Source: Vibrio renipiscarius
Lineage (GTDB): Bacteria; Pseudomonadota; Gammaproteobacteria; Enterobacterales; Vibrionaceae
Length of the DNA: 64,000 nt
Direction: 5' to 3'
Assembly (NCBI RefSeq): GCF_000827885.1
Contig: NZ_JTKH01000008.1
Location: 62,001 to 126,000, forward strand
Shown here: positions 31,002 to 41,418 of the stretch, piece after piece
How the letters are laid out: each line of letters begins with the position of its first letter
Numbering within the stretch: position 1 is the stretch's first letter
Made by a program: the position numbers and the translations under genes
The notes under the pieces: model-generated
Databases searched by the model: none
What the model saw: the letters and a program-made list of their open reading frames with translations, nothing else
Told to the model about the DNA's origin: nothing

Positions 31002-32324
31002 CTATGCAAAGCGCTGTGCAAGTTGAGCAAATGCATCACCACGCGCCATAAAGTTGCTGAACTGATCAAAGCTCGCGCACGCTGGGGATAGCATCACCAT
31101 GTCACCATGATTCAATTGAGGTGTCGCCCACTCAATAATCTCTTGCATCGTATCAAAACGCTTAGCCGAAGAATGCAATGACATAAACTGATCGCCATCG
31201 GCACCAAAACAGCATAATTGAACATTAAGTGGCGCTAGCACGGGTGCCAAATCACTAAAATCCGCCCCTTTGCCATTCCCACCCACCAGCAAGTACAACT
31301 TGCCAGCTAAGTTAAGACCGGAAAGCGCCGCCAAAGTGCTTGCCACATTCGTCGCCTTGGAGTCATTGACCCACTTAACACCCTGATTATCTGCAACAAC
31401 CTGACAGCGATGTGTCAACCCGTTGTAAGACTTCATGGCCTCAAGACCCGCTTGAATATCAACACCAGCCGCTTTCAATAACGCGATCACCACCAAGCTG
31501 TTGGCGACATTGTGACGCCCCACTAAACTCAGTTCATCAACCGCTAAGATTGCGTCACCTCGATAGGCTAAAAACTCTACGCCATCTTGAGTCAGCACGC
31601 TGGCGTGACTTGGCTGTTCTAAAGAAAATTCAACTAAGGTTTTTTCGGTATCAGGATAGGTTTGCTTATCATCGCCATTGACCACACACACTTTCGCATG
31701 ATCAAAAATGCGTAATTTCGCTTGGCGGTAATCTGCCATACCTGAGTAGCGGTCCATGTGGTCTTCAGAAAGATTCAAAAAGGCCGCGGCGACTAAAGGG
31801 AGGTTTGACGTGGTTTCTAATTGGAAGCTCGACAGCTCAAGCACATAAAGATCGGCTGGCTGTTCAAATAAATCTAACGCGGGCACACCAATATTGCCGC
31901 CGACACCGACATTCCAGCCGGCCGCTTTCGCAACAACGCCAGTCATGTCTGTCACGGTGCTTTTGCCATTTGAGCCAGTAATGGCAATCACTGGCTTATC
32001 AACATGCCAAGCAAACAACTCGATATCGCCAACAACCGGGATCCCAGCCGCGAGCACTTGTTGAATTTCCGGCAATGCGAGTGCAATACCAGGGTTGGTC
32101 ACCACTAAATCGGCCTCTAACAACCAATCCATGCGCCAACCACCGGAATGCAGCGCAACGCCCTCAGGCAATGATTCTTGTCCTGGCGGCGTTGTTCGCG
32201 TATCAATCACCTTAACCTGCAGTTCAAGCGGTAAACGCTTAAGATGCTTTACGACAGAGAGCCCCGTGATACCGAGCCCTACAACCACAACTTTTTCGAT
32301 ACCTTGCCAATGCTGCATGGTCAT
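31002..32324 (-). CDS. murD: UDP-N-acetylmuramoylalanine--D-glutamate ligase
   Basis: MurD adds D-glutamate to UDP-MurNAc-L-Ala. The 440 residues have the N-terminal [14 protein letters not shown] motif, the ATPase loop GSNGKST around 117-123, and the ligase motif LTHRCQVVA with VNDSKATN. The chosen ATG at 32324 has AAGGA eight bases upstream; a second ATG two codons later is possible. It follows mraY by 12 bases. Confidence 0.97.
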   Translation of the reverse strand: MTMQHWQGIEKVVVVGLGITGLSVVKHLKRLPLELQVKVIDTRTTPPGQESLPEGVALHSGGWRMDWLLEADLVVTNPGIALALPEIQQVLAAGIPVVGDIELFAWHVDKPVIAITGSNGKSTVTDMTGVVAKAAGWNVGVGGNIGVPALDLFEQPADLYVLELSSFQLETTSNLPLVAAAFLNLSEDHMDRYSGMADYRQAKLRIFDHAKVCVVNGDDKQTYPDTEKTLVEFSLEQPSHASVLTQDGVEFLAYRGDAILAVDELSLVGRHNVANSLVVIALLKAAGVDIQAGLEAMKSYNGLTHRCQVVADNQGVKWVNDSKATNVASTLAALSGLNLAGKLYLLVGGNGKGADFSDLAPVLAPLNVQLCCFGADGDQFMSLHSSAKRFDTMQEIIEWATPQLNHGDMVMLSPACASFDQFSNFMARGDAFAQLAQRFA

Positions 32325-32336
32325 GGTGAGTTTTCC

Positions 32337-33419
32337 TTAACGTACTTTCAGAGTCGCTAGACCGATAAGAACCAAAACAATAGAGATAATCCAGAAACGA
32401 ACGATAACACGAGGCTCTGGCCAACCTTTCAATTCATAGTGATGGTGAATAGGTGCCATGCGGAAGATTCGCTGTCCGCGCAACTTATAAGACCCCACTT
32501 GCAAGATCACTGATAGCGTTTCCATGACGAAAACACCCCCCATAATGACCAGCACAAACTCTTGGCGAACTAAAACAGCAATCGTACCAAGCGCACCGCC
32601 CAAAGCCAGTGAACCCACATCGCCCATGAAGACTTGAGCTGGGTACGTGTTAAACCACAAGAAGCCCAAACCAGCACCCACAATCGCGGTACAGACCACC
32701 ACCAATTCGGACGCGTAAGGCACGTGAGGAATATGCAAATAGTCAGAAAATTGAACGTTACCGGTCGCCCAAGCAATGGCTGCAAAGCCTGCTGCCACGA
32801 GCACTGTTGGTAAAATTGCCAAGCCATCAAGGCCATCCGTCAGGTTTACCGCATTACTCGTACCGACGATAACAAAGTAGGTTAACACGATATAGAACAA
32901 GCCGAGTTGAGGCATGATGTCTTTAAAGAATGGCACAACCAACTGAGTCGCCGTGGTGTCTTTACCATGCGCATAAAGCGCAAAAGCGACCACCAAAGCA
33001 ATCGCGGATTGCCAGAAATACTTCCAACGCGCGATCAAACCATCGGTGTTTTTGCGCACGACTTTACGGTAGTCATCAACAAAGCCGACCGCGCCATAGC
33101 CACCCAGTACAAAAATGACAGCCCAGACGTAAGGGTTACTCAGATCCGCCCATAATAAGACAGTAAGAATGATCGCCGACAGGATCATGATGCCGCCCAT
33201 CGTTGGCGTACCACGCTTACTAAAGTGAGATTCGGGGCCTTCATTTCGGACAACTTGACCAATCTGCAGCATTTGCAAACGGCGAATCAAGCGTGGTCCC
33301 ATCCATAATGACATACCTAATGCCGTTAACACGCTCAAGATGGCACGAAATGACAGGTATTCAAACAAACGGAAAAATGAGAAATATGGCTGTAGCAGCT
33401 CTGCAAGCCAAATAATCAT
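32337..33419 (-). CDS. mraY: Phospho-MurNAc-pentapeptide transferase MraY
   Basis: MraY joins phospho-MurNAc-pentapeptide to undecaprenyl phosphate to form lipid I. The 360-residue inner-membrane protein has about ten helices and the catalytic GFVDDYRKV motif with D115 and D116. The [10 protein letters not shown] motif and the cytosolic [11 protein letters not shown] segment near the C-terminus are also present. Its start overlaps murF by four bases. Confidence 0.98.
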   Translation of the reverse strand: MIIWLAELLQPYFSFFRLFEYLSFRAILSVLTALGMSLWMGPRLIRRLQMLQIGQVVRNEGPESHFSKRGTPTMGGIMILSAIILTVLLWADLSNPYVWAVIFVLGGYGAVGFVDDYRKVVRKNTDGLIARWKYFWQSAIALVVAFALYAHGKDTTATQLVVPFFKDIMPQLGLFYIVLTYFVIVGTSNAVNLTDGLDGLAILPTVLVAAGFAAIAWATGNVQFSDYLHIPHVPYASELVVVCTAIVGAGLGFLWFNTYPAQVFMGDVGSLALGGALGTIAVLVRQEFVLVIMGGVFVMETLSVILQVGSYKLRGQRIFRMAPIHHHYELKGWPEPRVIVRFWIISIVLVLIGLATLKVR

Positions 33420-34774
33420 GAATAAATCTCCTTCAGCGCAGTTGCGACCTTACTCATACCGGCGCTATTGGCGCCCTTAACAAGTAATGTGTGTGGACCA
33501 GAATGATGCGGCAACTGCTGTTGTATAAACGTGATCATGCTGTTGTGTGATTCAAAGTGTTGGCCTTGGCAAACATCACTGATGGCTTTCGCATCAGCAC
33601 CAAAAGTCAGCACATGCTCAAAATTAAAGGGGGCTGCATGTTCCCCGACTTGTCGGTGAAGTGCAAGGCTTTCATCGCCCAACTCCGCCATATTGCCCAA
33701 AATAAGCCAGCGAGTGCCGTTAAATCCAGCTAAAAGATCCGCTGCCGCTTTCATCGCAGGAACACTGGCATTATAACTGTCGTCAATCAAACGAATGCCG
33801 TCGTTCAGCGCAACTAATTCAACTCGCCCTTTCACTTTAGCCAGTTGTGATAGACCTGACGCAATCGCAGCCAAATCGGCGCCTAACTCAACCGCAAGTG
33901 CAGCGGCGGCCAATGCATTAGCAACGTTGTGTTGACCAATAATACCCAACTGGATCGCTTGACTTCCGAGGGCCGAATGCAACACAAAGCTCGCCTCACC
34001 CATCGAGTTTAATGCAATCTGATCAGCGTAATAGTCAGCATGAGCATCGCTAACAGAAAAGGTCTTAACTTGCTTATCGGCTAGTGCCACTTGCCAAACC
34101 TGCCCACCTTGGCTGTCCAAGTTAACAATCGCGACACCACCCGCTTTCAAGCCTTGATAAATTTCACCTTTGGCTTGCTTGACTCCCTCAATAGAACCGA
34201 AGCCCTCCAAATGCGCGGCGGCGACATTATTCACCAATGCGACATCGGGTTGGACTAGCGCAGAGGTATACGCGATTTCACCAATATGATTGGCGCCAAG
34301 CTCAATCACGGCAAAGTCATCTTGCGGAGTAGAGCGCAGTAGCGTTAGAGGTACGCCAATGTCGTTATTGAAATTGCCCGCGGTGAACAGTACTTGGCCT
34401 TTTTGCGCCATAATACTCGCGACCATTTCTTTGACTGTCGTTTTGCCACAGCTGCCGGTGATCGCCACCGTCGGTGTCGCGCACTGTTGGTGCACATACG
34501 CACCCAGTTGGCCTAAGGCTAACTTAGTGTCTTCCACGACTAATTGAGGAATCGCTAATTTTAAAGGACGCGACACCAGCAATGCCGAAGCGCCAGCCTC
34601 TAAAGCTTGCTGAGCAAAATCATGTGCATCAAAGCGCTCGCCGATTAACGCCACAAATAAAGCGCCCACTTGCAAATCGCGAGTATCGGTAGAGACAAGC
34701 GTAATCGGGCAATCATCACCGATCACCTGGCCATTGAGTACCTCGCCAATCTGGCTTAGATTCAAACTCATCAT
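33416..34774 (-). CDS. murF: UDP-MurNAc-tripeptide--D-Ala-D-Ala ligase
   Basis: MurF adds D-Ala-D-Ala to complete the UDP-MurNAc-pentapeptide. The 452 residues contain the ATPase loop GSCGKTTVK starting at 107, the [12 protein letters not shown] motif and [11 protein letters not shown]. It starts with two adjacent ATG codons, the first overlapping the murE stop by four bases (ATGA). The D-Ala-D-Ala ligase that supplies its substrate is not in this cluster. Confidence 0.97.
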   Translation of the reverse strand: MMSLNLSQIGEVLNGQVIGDDCPITLVSTDTRDLQVGALFVALIGERFDAHDFAQQALEAGASALLVSRPLKLAIPQLVVEDTKLALGQLGAYVHQQCATPTVAITGSCGKTTVKEMVASIMAQKGQVLFTAGNFNNDIGVPLTLLRSTPQDDFAVIELGANHIGEIAYTSALVQPDVALVNNVAAAHLEGFGSIEGVKQAKGEIYQGLKAGGVAIVNLDSQGGQVWQVALADKQVKTFSVSDAHADYYADQIALNSMGEASFVLHSALGSQAIQLGIIGQHNVANALAAAALAVELGADLAAIASGLSQLAKVKGRVELVALNDGIRLIDDSYNASVPAMKAAADLLAGFNGTRWLILGNMAELGDESLALHRQVGEHAAPFNFEHVLTFGADAKAISDVCQGQHFESHNSMITFIQQQLPHHSGPHTLLVKGANSAGMSKVATALKEIYS

Positions 34775-36282
34775 GATAGTAGCCCTAGTAACTGCTGAGC
34801 CGATTCGCGATCGGAATAGTGCACCGTTTTATCTGCCAAAACTTGGTAATCTTCATGGCCTTTACCGGCAAGTAAAATAATGTCTTGCTCGCTAGCATGA
34901 TTCAACGCGTGTTGCAGAGCGGAAAATCGCTGATGCTCAACGATCGCTTGTTGAGGATGAGCCATTCCCGCGAGCATATCTTGCACAATTTCAGCAGGGT
35001 CTTCACTGCGTGGATTATCATCGGATAAAATAACGTTATCCGCCAAACGTTCCCCAATTTCGGCCATCATCGGGCGCTTACCTTTGTCGCGATCACCGCC
35101 ACAACCAAAGATAGCCCAAAGTTGGCCTTCGCAATGGACACGCAATGCCAATAATGCTTTTTCTAACGCATCGGGGGTATGAGCATAGTCCACCACCACT
35201 TTCGCCTTGCCCTGAGCCATAAACAGTTCCATACGACCCAGTACAGGCTCAAGTTGTGGCGCGGTATTGATGAGTGCTTGCTTATCAATGCCTAACGCTA
35301 AGAGTGTAGTCATCGCCAGCATCACATTTGAAGCATTGAACTCGCCAATCAAAGGAACGGATAGGTGCCCTGAACCAAAGTGGCCATCAAACGTAATCGC
35401 AATGCCTTGCTCGGAATAAGTCACTTGGTTTGCCCACACCGTTGGCGTGTCGCAAACCGCTCGCTCACTTTCTGGCAATAGCGAAACCGCAATGGCGTTG
35501 TCGAGTCTTGTGGTCCAATTCTGGCCCACCGCATCATCGACATTAATAATCGCGTGTTGACATTGGTGCTGGTTAAATAAGGCAAATTTCGCTTCGGCGT
35601 ATTCTTCCATCGTGCCGTGATAATCGAGATGATCACGACTCAAATTGGTAAACACTCCCGCTGCAAAAGCTAACGCTTTCACGCGATCTTGCACTAAACC
35701 ATGAGAAGAAATCTCAAGCGCGGTGTATTGCGCGCCTAATTCAGCCAATGCCGCAATCGTGCTTTGCACTTCAACCGCATTGCCCGTGGTATTTTCTGCA
35801 GGCTGAAGATCATTTAAGAAACCGTTGCCCGTCGTGCCCATGACGGCAGCACGCTGCCCGACCAATTCCAACCATTGTGCGATCAACTGAGTGATCGTGG
35901 TTTTCCCGTTTGTCCCGGTCACACCAATTAATTGATTGTTGTGATGCGCATACAAACGACCGGCTAATTCAGACAGCAATCGGCTCAGATCATCAATATA
36001 AATAATCGCTATCGCGTCATTGTCACGATGACAGCGAAACTCGACTAAACCATGCGGTTTTTCAGAGCACGCTTCAGCAATAACGGCATTTGCCCCCTGA
36101 CTTAAAGCAGAATCAATAAACTGACGGCCATCAGTAGCATGGCCTTTAATTGCGACAAAGGTAGTGCCTGGCGTCACTCGACGGCTATCCAGTTCCAATT
36201 GTGTGACCACCAATTCGCCAACAGAATCATTGATGTTGAGCCAAGGCGCGATAAGTTGTTGCACTGTGAGGCTTAAAGGCAT
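34771..36282 (-). CDS. murE: UDP-MurNAc-L-Ala-D-Glu--meso-DAP ligase
   Basis: MurE adds the third stem residue. The 503 residues include the ATPase loop GTNGKTT at 123-129 and, in the C-terminal domain, DNPRSEDP. The DNPR tetrad selects meso-diaminopimelate rather than lysine, consistent with Gram-negative peptidoglycan and with dapB in this window. It lies 15 bases after ftsI and overlaps murF. Confidence 0.97.
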   Translation of the reverse strand: MPLSLTVQQLIAPWLNINDSVGELVVTQLELDSRRVTPGTTFVAIKGHATDGRQFIDSALSQGANAVIAEACSEKPHGLVEFRCHRDNDAIAIIYIDDLSRLLSELAGRLYAHHNNQLIGVTGTNGKTTITQLIAQWLELVGQRAAVMGTTGNGFLNDLQPAENTTGNAVEVQSTIAALAELGAQYTALEISSHGLVQDRVKALAFAAGVFTNLSRDHLDYHGTMEEYAEAKFALFNQHQCQHAIINVDDAVGQNWTTRLDNAIAVSLLPESERAVCDTPTVWANQVTYSEQGIAITFDGHFGSGHLSVPLIGEFNASNVMLAMTTLLALGIDKQALINTAPQLEPVLGRMELFMAQGKAKVVVDYAHTPDALEKALLALRVHCEGQLWAIFGCGGDRDKGKRPMMAEIGERLADNVILSDDNPRSEDPAEIVQDMLAGMAHPQQAIVEHQRFSALQHALNHASEQDIILLAGKGHEDYQVLADKTVHYSDRESAQQLLGLLS

Positions 36283-36297
36283 ACGAAAGGTCTCACT

Positions 36298-38025
36298 TTA
36301 TTCCTGTTTAAATTTATTTTCATCTGGGGCGATGTTCAAGATTTGCAGGCTTCCTTTCATAATTTCAGAGAAGACAGGGCCAGCAACAGAACCACCATAA
36401 TAATTGTCACCTTGCGGTTCATTGACGACTACCACTAAGGCAACTCGTGGATCGCTTGCAGGAGCAACCCCTGCGGTATACGCAAAGTATTCGTCACCAT
36501 ACCCACCCGCAATCGCTTTACGTGATGTGCCCGTTTTCGCAGCAACACGATAGCCAGGCACGGCGGCTTTTGTTGCGGTGCCACCAGGTTGGGTTACCGT
36601 TTCAAGCATGGCTAGAACCATACGAGCGTAATGCTCATCAATGACTTGGCGAGAAACATCTTGCGAATTATTTTCGAGAATGTGAACCGGTTGGTATTTA
36701 CCGTAATTGCCTAACGTTGCGTAAGCATGCGCCAGTTGCAACGGTGTAATCGTCAAGCCATAACCGAACGAAAGTGTCGCAATTTCAAAATTTGACCAAC
36801 GACGACGATCCGGGAAGATACCGGTACTTTCGCCTCTTAGTGATAGTCCGGAAGACTCTCCAAAGCCAACCGAGCTATACATACCGAGTAACGCTTCCAC
36901 CGGCATTTGAAGTGCGAGTTTCGCCACACCAATGTTGCTCGATTTTTTCAAAATAGTAGTTAAGTCAGCCTTACCGACTTTTGAGGTGTCACGAACGCGA
37001 CTCCCGCCAACCTGCATGATGCCACTGCCAGTATCGATAATGGTATTTTCATCCGCAACACCGTTCTCTAACGCCGCCAGCACCACAAACGGCTTGATGG
37101 TTGAACCCGGTTCAAATGCATCCGTAATCACTCGGTTACGCATCTTAGCCGATTGTAAATCTGCACGATTATTCGGGTTATAGGACGGAGCATTGACCAT
37201 CGCTAACACCGCGCCGGTTTTTACATCCAGCACGACAGCAGAGCCTGACGTGGCACGGAAATCCGCCACCGCTTGTTTGATTTCTCGGTAGGCAATCGCC
37301 TGCAAACGCTGATCAATCGTCAACGTTAACGGTTTACCTTCTTCTCGCTCTTCTAGCGAAATATTTTCAACCACTTTACCGTAGCGGTCTTTACGAATAA
37401 TGCGCTTACCTGCTTCACCCGTTAAGACTTTGTCATAAGTAACTTCCACGCCCTCGAGACCATGGCCATCGATACCCGTTACCCCAACCACGTGAGCACT
37501 GACTTCACCTGCAGGATAGTAACGTCGAGATTCCGCTTTTAGACCTATGCCCGATAATTTCAGTTCACGAATGTAATTCGACATCGCAGGGCTAACCTGA
37601 CGCTGCAAATAAATAAAGCGGCGAGTCTTGTTGCTATTGATTTTGTCGAGTAAATCTTGGCGATCTAAGCCAAGCACATCCGCCAATGCATGCCAGCGAT
37701 CGACATCAACCAAGCCACCTTCTTTAAAAATCGTCGCAGGATCTGCCCACACGGCTTCAACCGGCACACTCACGGCCAATGGTTCACCATTGCGATCAGA
37801 GATAATACCGCGTGCAGAGTGCAGGGTTTTGGCGCGAATAGAGCGCAGATCACCTTGTTTAATCAGATTGTCGGGCTCAATAATTTGGATGTACCCGATA
37901 CGACCAACAAGTGCTGCAAAAATCGCAAAAATAAAGAAAAGGACAAGATAGAAACGCCAGCGGATCAGTTGAGGAGGTTCAACGTCCGGCGTCTTAACGG
38001 CAGGTTTGTTTTTTGGAGAACTCAT
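36298..38025 (-). CDS. ftsI: Septal transpeptidase FtsI (PBP3)
   Basis: FtsI cross-links septal peptidoglycan and is a beta-lactam target. The 575 residues have one N-terminal transmembrane helix (about 22-44), a pedestal domain, and the transpeptidase domain with STIK (active S308), SSN (362-364) and KTGT (497-500). Its start overlaps ftsL by four bases and murE follows after 15. No unusual change is seen next to the catalytic motifs. Confidence 0.97.
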   Translation of the reverse strand: MSSPKNKPAVKTPDVEPPQLIRWRFYLVLFFIFAIFAALVGRIGYIQIIEPDNLIKQGDLRSIRAKTLHSARGIISDRNGEPLAVSVPVEAVWADPATIFKEGGLVDVDRWHALADVLGLDRQDLLDKINSNKTRRFIYLQRQVSPAMSNYIRELKLSGIGLKAESRRYYPAGEVSAHVVGVTGIDGHGLEGVEVTYDKVLTGEAGKRIIRKDRYGKVVENISLEEREEGKPLTLTIDQRLQAIAYREIKQAVADFRATSGSAVVLDVKTGAVLAMVNAPSYNPNNRADLQSAKMRNRVITDAFEPGSTIKPFVVLAALENGVADENTIIDTGSGIMQVGGSRVRDTSKVGKADLTTILKKSSNIGVAKLALQMPVEALLGMYSSVGFGESSGLSLRGESTGIFPDRRRWSNFEIATLSFGYGLTITPLQLAHAYATLGNYGKYQPVHILENNSQDVSRQVIDEHYARMVLAMLETVTQPGGTATKAAVPGYRVAAKTGTSRKAIAGGYGDEYFAYTAGVAPASDPRVALVVVVNEPQGDNYYGGSVAGPVFSEIMKGSLQILNIAPDENKFKQE

Positions 38026-38339
38026 GGTAAATCAATCACCACTTCTTTGTCAGAGTCTGGACGCTTCATTTCTAACTCTTCTTTTGCCATATCTTGCACA
38101 CGACTGTGCTCTGCTAAGGCGGTTTCTTCCAACAATAAGTTTCGCCACTCATTGTCTAAACGTTCGCGCTCGACCAAAGCTTGGTCTTTTTCCGTGATGG
38201 CTTCACGTGTGTGGTGCGTCATAAACACCACTCCCATTGCACTACCAAAAATCAAAAACAGCATAATGAGCGGTAGACGCCCCACTGTGATTAAGTCTAA
38301 ACCGATGATCTTAGCAAGATTAGGAGTGGATTTACTCAT
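38022..38339 (-). CDS. ftsL: Cell division protein FtsL
   Basis: FtsL is a short bitopic protein that forms the FtsQLB activator complex. The 105 residues hold one transmembrane helix (about 20-40, LPLIMLFLIFGSAMGVVFMTHHTR) and a periplasmic coiled coil (EKDQALVERERLDNEWRNLLLEE). Gene position between rsmH and ftsI and the overlap with ftsI confirm identity. Confidence 0.94.
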   Translation of the reverse strand: MSKSTPNLAKIIGLDLITVGRLPLIMLFLIFGSAMGVVFMTHHTREAITEKDQALVERERLDNEWRNLLLEETALAEHSRVQDMAKEELEMKRPDSDKEVVIDLP

Positions 38340-38346
38340 GATGTAA

Positions 38347-39297
38347 TTACAGCTTCTCTGCGATACGCAATACCGAACTGCGCGAACGAGTGTTGACTTC
38401 CACCTCTGCCACGCTTGGTTTAATCGCTTTGCCGACCGCTTTTAAGTTAGCAGTGCCAAGTTCACGAATTTGAGCTTCAGTCAAAGGAATACCATGTGGC
38501 ACTTGTGGGCCTTGGCTTTCTTTACGAATAAAGCGCTTAACCATGCGATCTTCCAGAGAGTGGAAACTGATCACCGACAAACGGCCTTCAGGTGCAAGAA
38601 TGCTCGCTGCGCCTTTTAGGGCAGTATCGATTTCTTCTAACTCACTGTTAATGTAGATACGGAACGCTTGGAATGAACGTGTCGCTGGGTGTTTTTTCTC
38701 TTTAAAGCTTTTTGGCGCAGCATCAGAGATCAGTTTTGCTAGCTGACCAGTACGAGTCAGAGGCTCGTTCTCTTCGTTTTCACGGTAAGCAACGATCGCT
38801 TTCGCAATACGGCGCGCGTGTTTGTCTTCGCCAAACTCACGGATCACCCAAGTAATGTCGTCAAGATCGGCTTCTAGCAACCACTGAGAGACTGAAATGC
38901 CTGAGGTTGGATCCATGCGCATATCCAACGGGCCATCTTTCATAAAGCTAAAACCACGCTCAGCATCGTCTAACTGTGGTGATGACACCCCTAAATCAAA
39001 CAACACACCATCAACTTGGCCAACCAAGTCATAACGTTCAGCATATTCAGCGATACCAGAGAAAGGACCGTGCACGATAGTAAAACGGGGATCGTCGATT
39101 TTTTTCGCTTCTTCAATCGCTTGTGGGTCACGGTCAATACTGAATAGACGACCATTTTCACCCAGTTTAGACAAGATTGTGCGGCTATGGCCACCACGAC
39201 CGAATGTACCGTCTATGTATGTGCCATCGGGTTTGATTGCCAATCCATCGATCGATTCATTCAATAGTACAGATATGTGTTTAAATGCTTCTGTCAT
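38347..39297 (-). CDS. rsmH: 16S rRNA (cytosine1402-N4)-methyltransferase RsmH
   Basis: RsmH (MraW) methylates N4 of C1402 in 16S rRNA; RsmI, encoded nearby, adds the 2'-O-methyl group to the same nucleotide. The 316 residues include the SAM motif [12 protein letters not shown] near the N-terminus, [19 protein letters not shown] and [12 protein letters not shown]. It is the first gene of this dcw cluster: no mraZ precedes it, only about 375 bases of non-coding DNA and then the rnpB terminator. Confidence 0.97.
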   Translation of the reverse strand: MTEAFKHISVLLNESIDGLAIKPDGTYIDGTFGRGGHSRTILSKLGENGRLFSIDRDPQAIEEAKKIDDPRFTIVHGPFSGIAEYAERYDLVGQVDGVLFDLGVSSPQLDDAERGFSFMKDGPLDMRMDPTSGISVSQWLLEADLDDITWVIREFGEDKHARRIAKAIVAYRENEENEPLTRTGQLAKLISDAAPKSFKEKKHPATRSFQAFRIYINSELEEIDTALKGAASILAPEGRLSVISFHSLEDRMVKRFIRKESQGPQVPHGIPLTEAQIRELGTANLKAVGKAIKPSVAEVEVNTRSRSSVLRIAEKL

Positions 39298-39674
39298 AGT
39301 TATCTCATCGGCTAGCGTATTGATGCGCTCTAACTCTCCAGTGTACTGATTTCATCACGTAGTGCTACCTTTGGTAGCCTGTATCACGTGACATTGCGCC
39401 AAGTTTAAAACGAAGCACAATCAACCGACACTGTACGAAATTCGGCACCACTTGCTGTATCGCTACATAAAGCGGTGAAATAAGCGCCTGATTATGGGTT
39501 ATGTGACCATCATATTGTGAAATTAAGCGGTAAACACACTCAATCACAAGCGATCGACATCTGCGTGCAAGCCACAAGTTGACCATGCTGCTCAGCAGAT
39601 TGCAAACCGAGCAATCAAAGCGCTATCAGCGAACATGAGTATATGGCTTATTACATTATTTTCGTCAATAAAAT
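39298..39674. other. Upstream region of the dcw cluster
   Basis: About 375 bases lie between rsmH and the rnpB terminator. This is where mraZ stands in many relatives, but no frame resembling MraZ (start MFRGA...LDTKGR) is present on either strand. It must contain the main dcw promoter, which I could not place securely. Confidence 0.5.
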
Positions 39675-39710
39675 GCAAAAAACCCATCATAACGCGAACG
39701 TTACGATGGG
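39675..39710 (-). terminator. Intrinsic terminator of rnpB
   Basis: A 12-bp stem (39683-39694 with 39699-39710, including one G-U pair in the RNA) closes a 4-base loop. On the minus strand it runs into six T. Confidence 0.9.
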
Positions 39711-39718
39711 TCTCGAAT

Positions 39719-40149
39719 AGGTGGAGTCGACGTATAAGCCGGGTTCTGTATCCGCTTGCGCGGTGATAGCCATTCGTCTAGGCCAGCAATCGCTCACTGG
39801 CTCAAGCAACCTACCCGCCTCCTTACGCGAGCAACGCAATGTGGAGGCCTATTTGGTCTTGCTCCGGGTGGAGTTTACCTTGCTACGAACTGTTGCCAGT
39901 CGCACGGTGCGCTCTTACCGCACCCTTTCGCCCTTACCTGTGCCCTTGCGGGCCATCGGCGGTCTTCTTTCTGTTGCACTTGTCGTAGGCTTGCGCCTCC
40001 CAGGCGTTACCTGGCACCCTGCTCTATGGAGCCCGGACTTTCCTCCCCTCTGCCAGTCTCCCGAAGGACGTCAACGCAAGTCTCCCGAAGGAATTTAGCG
40101 TCAGTCTCCCGAAGGACATCAACAAAGCAGCGACTATCCAGTCAACTCC
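39719..40149 (-). ncRNA. rnpB: RNase P RNA (catalytic subunit M1)
   Basis: This is type A bacterial RNase P RNA, which matures tRNA 5' ends. On the minus strand the conserved blocks appear in order: GAGGGGAGGAAAGTCCGGGC (P4 5' side and flank), GCCAGGTAACGCCTGG, GGGTGCGGTAAGAGCGCACC, GTAAACTCCACCCGGAGCAA, TTGAGCCAGTGAGCGATTGC and ACAGAACCCGGCTTA. The ends pair as P1, GGAGTTGAC with GTCGACTCC, which fixes the mature ends at about 40149 and 39719. At about 431 bases it is longer than the 377-base E. coli RNA, and the excess lies in a triplicated 24-base repeat in the P3 region. Confidence 0.97.
40055..40126 (-). repeat. Three tandem 24-bp repeats within rnpB (P3 region)
   Basis: Units begin at 40055, 40079 and 40103 with AGTCTCCCGAAGGA (plus strand) and have a constant 24-base period. 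In the RNA each unit contains UCC-UUCG-GGA, a UUCG-tetraloop hairpin. Confidence 0.9.
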
Positions 40150-40156
40150 GAGGCGG

Positions 40157-40185
40157 ATTGTATAGAGTTCACTGAAACATGTCTA
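40157..40185 (-). promoter_or_regulatory. Promoter of rnpB
   Basis: On the minus strand TAGACA (40180-40185) is 17 bases from TACAAT (40157-40162). A GC-rich discriminator (CCGCCTC) separates the -10 from the RNA 5' end at 40149, the type associated with growth-rate and stringent control. Confidence 0.8.
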
Positions 40186-40430
40186 GTGAGATCACAAATC
40201 TGATGCAAAGCGTGGTTTGTTTGATGGGTTTTTAGTCAGATTCATACCCAATTGGCAGACTATAATGCTTTCTGGGGGATTCATACGCCTTTGTGTTGTT
40301 CATACCCAAGCAAATGAAGTGCAGGTCGGCAACAAACGAACACAGCCTCTGAGCACAGAGGTGCGATGTGATGAGGCTTAAGCGAGCCAGTCAACATAGC
40401 GTCACTTCGGCTAGGACGGTCATAGAAGCA
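40186..40430. repeat. Extragenic palindrome-rich region between rsmI terminator and rnpB promoter
   Basis: No gene is convincing here. The region contains a perfect hairpin CCTCTG-AGCA-CAGAGG (40346-40361) inside a larger imperfect dyad (GAAGTG at 40316-40321 with CACTTC at 40403-40408). TTCATAC occurs three times around 40240-40305. It resembles the extragenic palindromic elements scattered in vibrio genomes, but a genome comparison is needed to call a family. Confidence 0.4.
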
Positions 40431-40461
40431 AAAAAAAGAGCGGATGCTTTCACATCCGCTC
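40430..40461 (-). terminator. Intrinsic terminator of rsmI
   Basis: GAGCGGATG (40438-40446) pairs with CATCCGCTC (40453-40461) around a 6-base loop. Eight T follow on the minus strand. Confidence 0.93.
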
Positions 40462-40491
40462 AATCATTGAATCGTGCAACAAAAAAAGCGA

Positions 40492-41355
40492 CTAGCTAAG
40501 GTTCTCTAAACCCCACTTATACAGCGCATTCTTTTTCAGGTTATAAATCTCTGCTGCTAGCGCCGCCGCTTTTTTCAATGGTAACTCTTTGGTTAAGATC
40601 GCCAAGGTACGAGTCACCTCATCCGGTAAGGCTTCTTGTGCGACTTCACGATGACCGTGAACTAAAAGCACCATTTCACCGCGTTGCTGATTACTGTCAG
40701 CTTTTACCCATTCAATCAGTTCACCCAGTGGTAAACCTTGGAAGGTTTCAAACGTTTTGGTCAACTCACGAGCCAACACAACTTCACGTTGTGGGCCTAA
40801 AATGTCGAGCATGTCTTCTAATGAGTCTAAAATACGGTGAGGCGACTCATAAAAGATACAAGTACGCTCAGCTTTAGCAATTTCCAATAACTTATCTTTT
40901 CTTGCTTTGCTCTTTGGTGGTAAAAAACCTTCAAAGCTAAAGCGATCGGATGGCAAGCCTGACGCGCTAAGGGCGGTAATCACAGCACAAGCACCCGGTA
41001 AAGGCACAACTTTAACTCCGGCTTGACGACATTGATTGACAAGATGGTATCCTGGATCACTAATTAACGGTGTTCCAGCATCAGAAACTAAAGCGACTGA
41101 CTGACCTGACAATAATTTTTCGACTAAAACTTGCGCTTTTTGCTGTTCATTATGATCATGCAAAGGAAACGTTTTTGTTGAGATATTAAAGTGCGCTAAA
41201 AGCTTGCCGGTATGACGAGTATCTTCTGCCGCAATCAGATCTACACTGGAAAGCACTTCAATCGCGCGCTGGGTAATATCGCCCAAATTGCCAATTGGAG
41301 TGGGTACAATAAAGAGAGTTGGGATCTGTGCGGGTAAGGTTTTATTATCTGTCAT
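40492..41355 (-). CDS. rsmI: 16S rRNA (cytidine1402-2'-O)-methyltransferase RsmI
   Basis: RsmI methylates the ribose of C1402 in 16S rRNA, next to the N4 methylation by RsmH. The 287 residues belong to the tetrapyrrole methylase fold: [15 protein letters not shown] at the N-terminus, [29 protein letters not shown] and [13 protein letters not shown]. It is divergent from lpoA with 63 bases between starts, and has its own terminator. Confidence 0.97.
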   Translation of the reverse strand: MTDNKTLPAQIPTLFIVPTPIGNLGDITQRAIEVLSSVDLIAAEDTRHTGKLLAHFNISTKTFPLHDHNEQQKAQVLVEKLLSGQSVALVSDAGTPLISDPGYHLVNQCRQAGVKVVPLPGACAVITALSASGLPSDRFSFEGFLPPKSKARKDKLLEIAKAERTCIFYESPHRILDSLEDMLDILGPQREVVLARELTKTFETFQGLPLGELIEWVKADSNQQRGEMVLLVHGHREVAQEALPDEVTRTLAILTKELPLKKAAALAAEIYNLKKNALYKWGLENLS

Positions 41356-41418
41356 TTGTTTAGCATCACTTCAACGTTTAATATAGACACAATTTTATAC
41401 GGAATTAACGAATAACTC

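Noticed and set aside
39365..39586. Open frame of about 73 codons upstream of rsmH as a possible mraZ remnant
   Set aside because: The translated sequence shares no motif with MraZ (no N-terminal MFRGA or AbrB-like repeats). It looks like chance.
39721..40175. Two long plus-strand open frames between 39721 and 40175
   Set aside because: They lie antisense to the RNase P RNA, whose conserved structure explains the lack of stop codons. No protein similarity was recognised.
40281..40463. A 60-codon minus-strand open frame beside the rsmI terminator
   Set aside because: It ends inside palindromic and terminator sequence, lacks a ribosome-binding site and has no recognisable motif.
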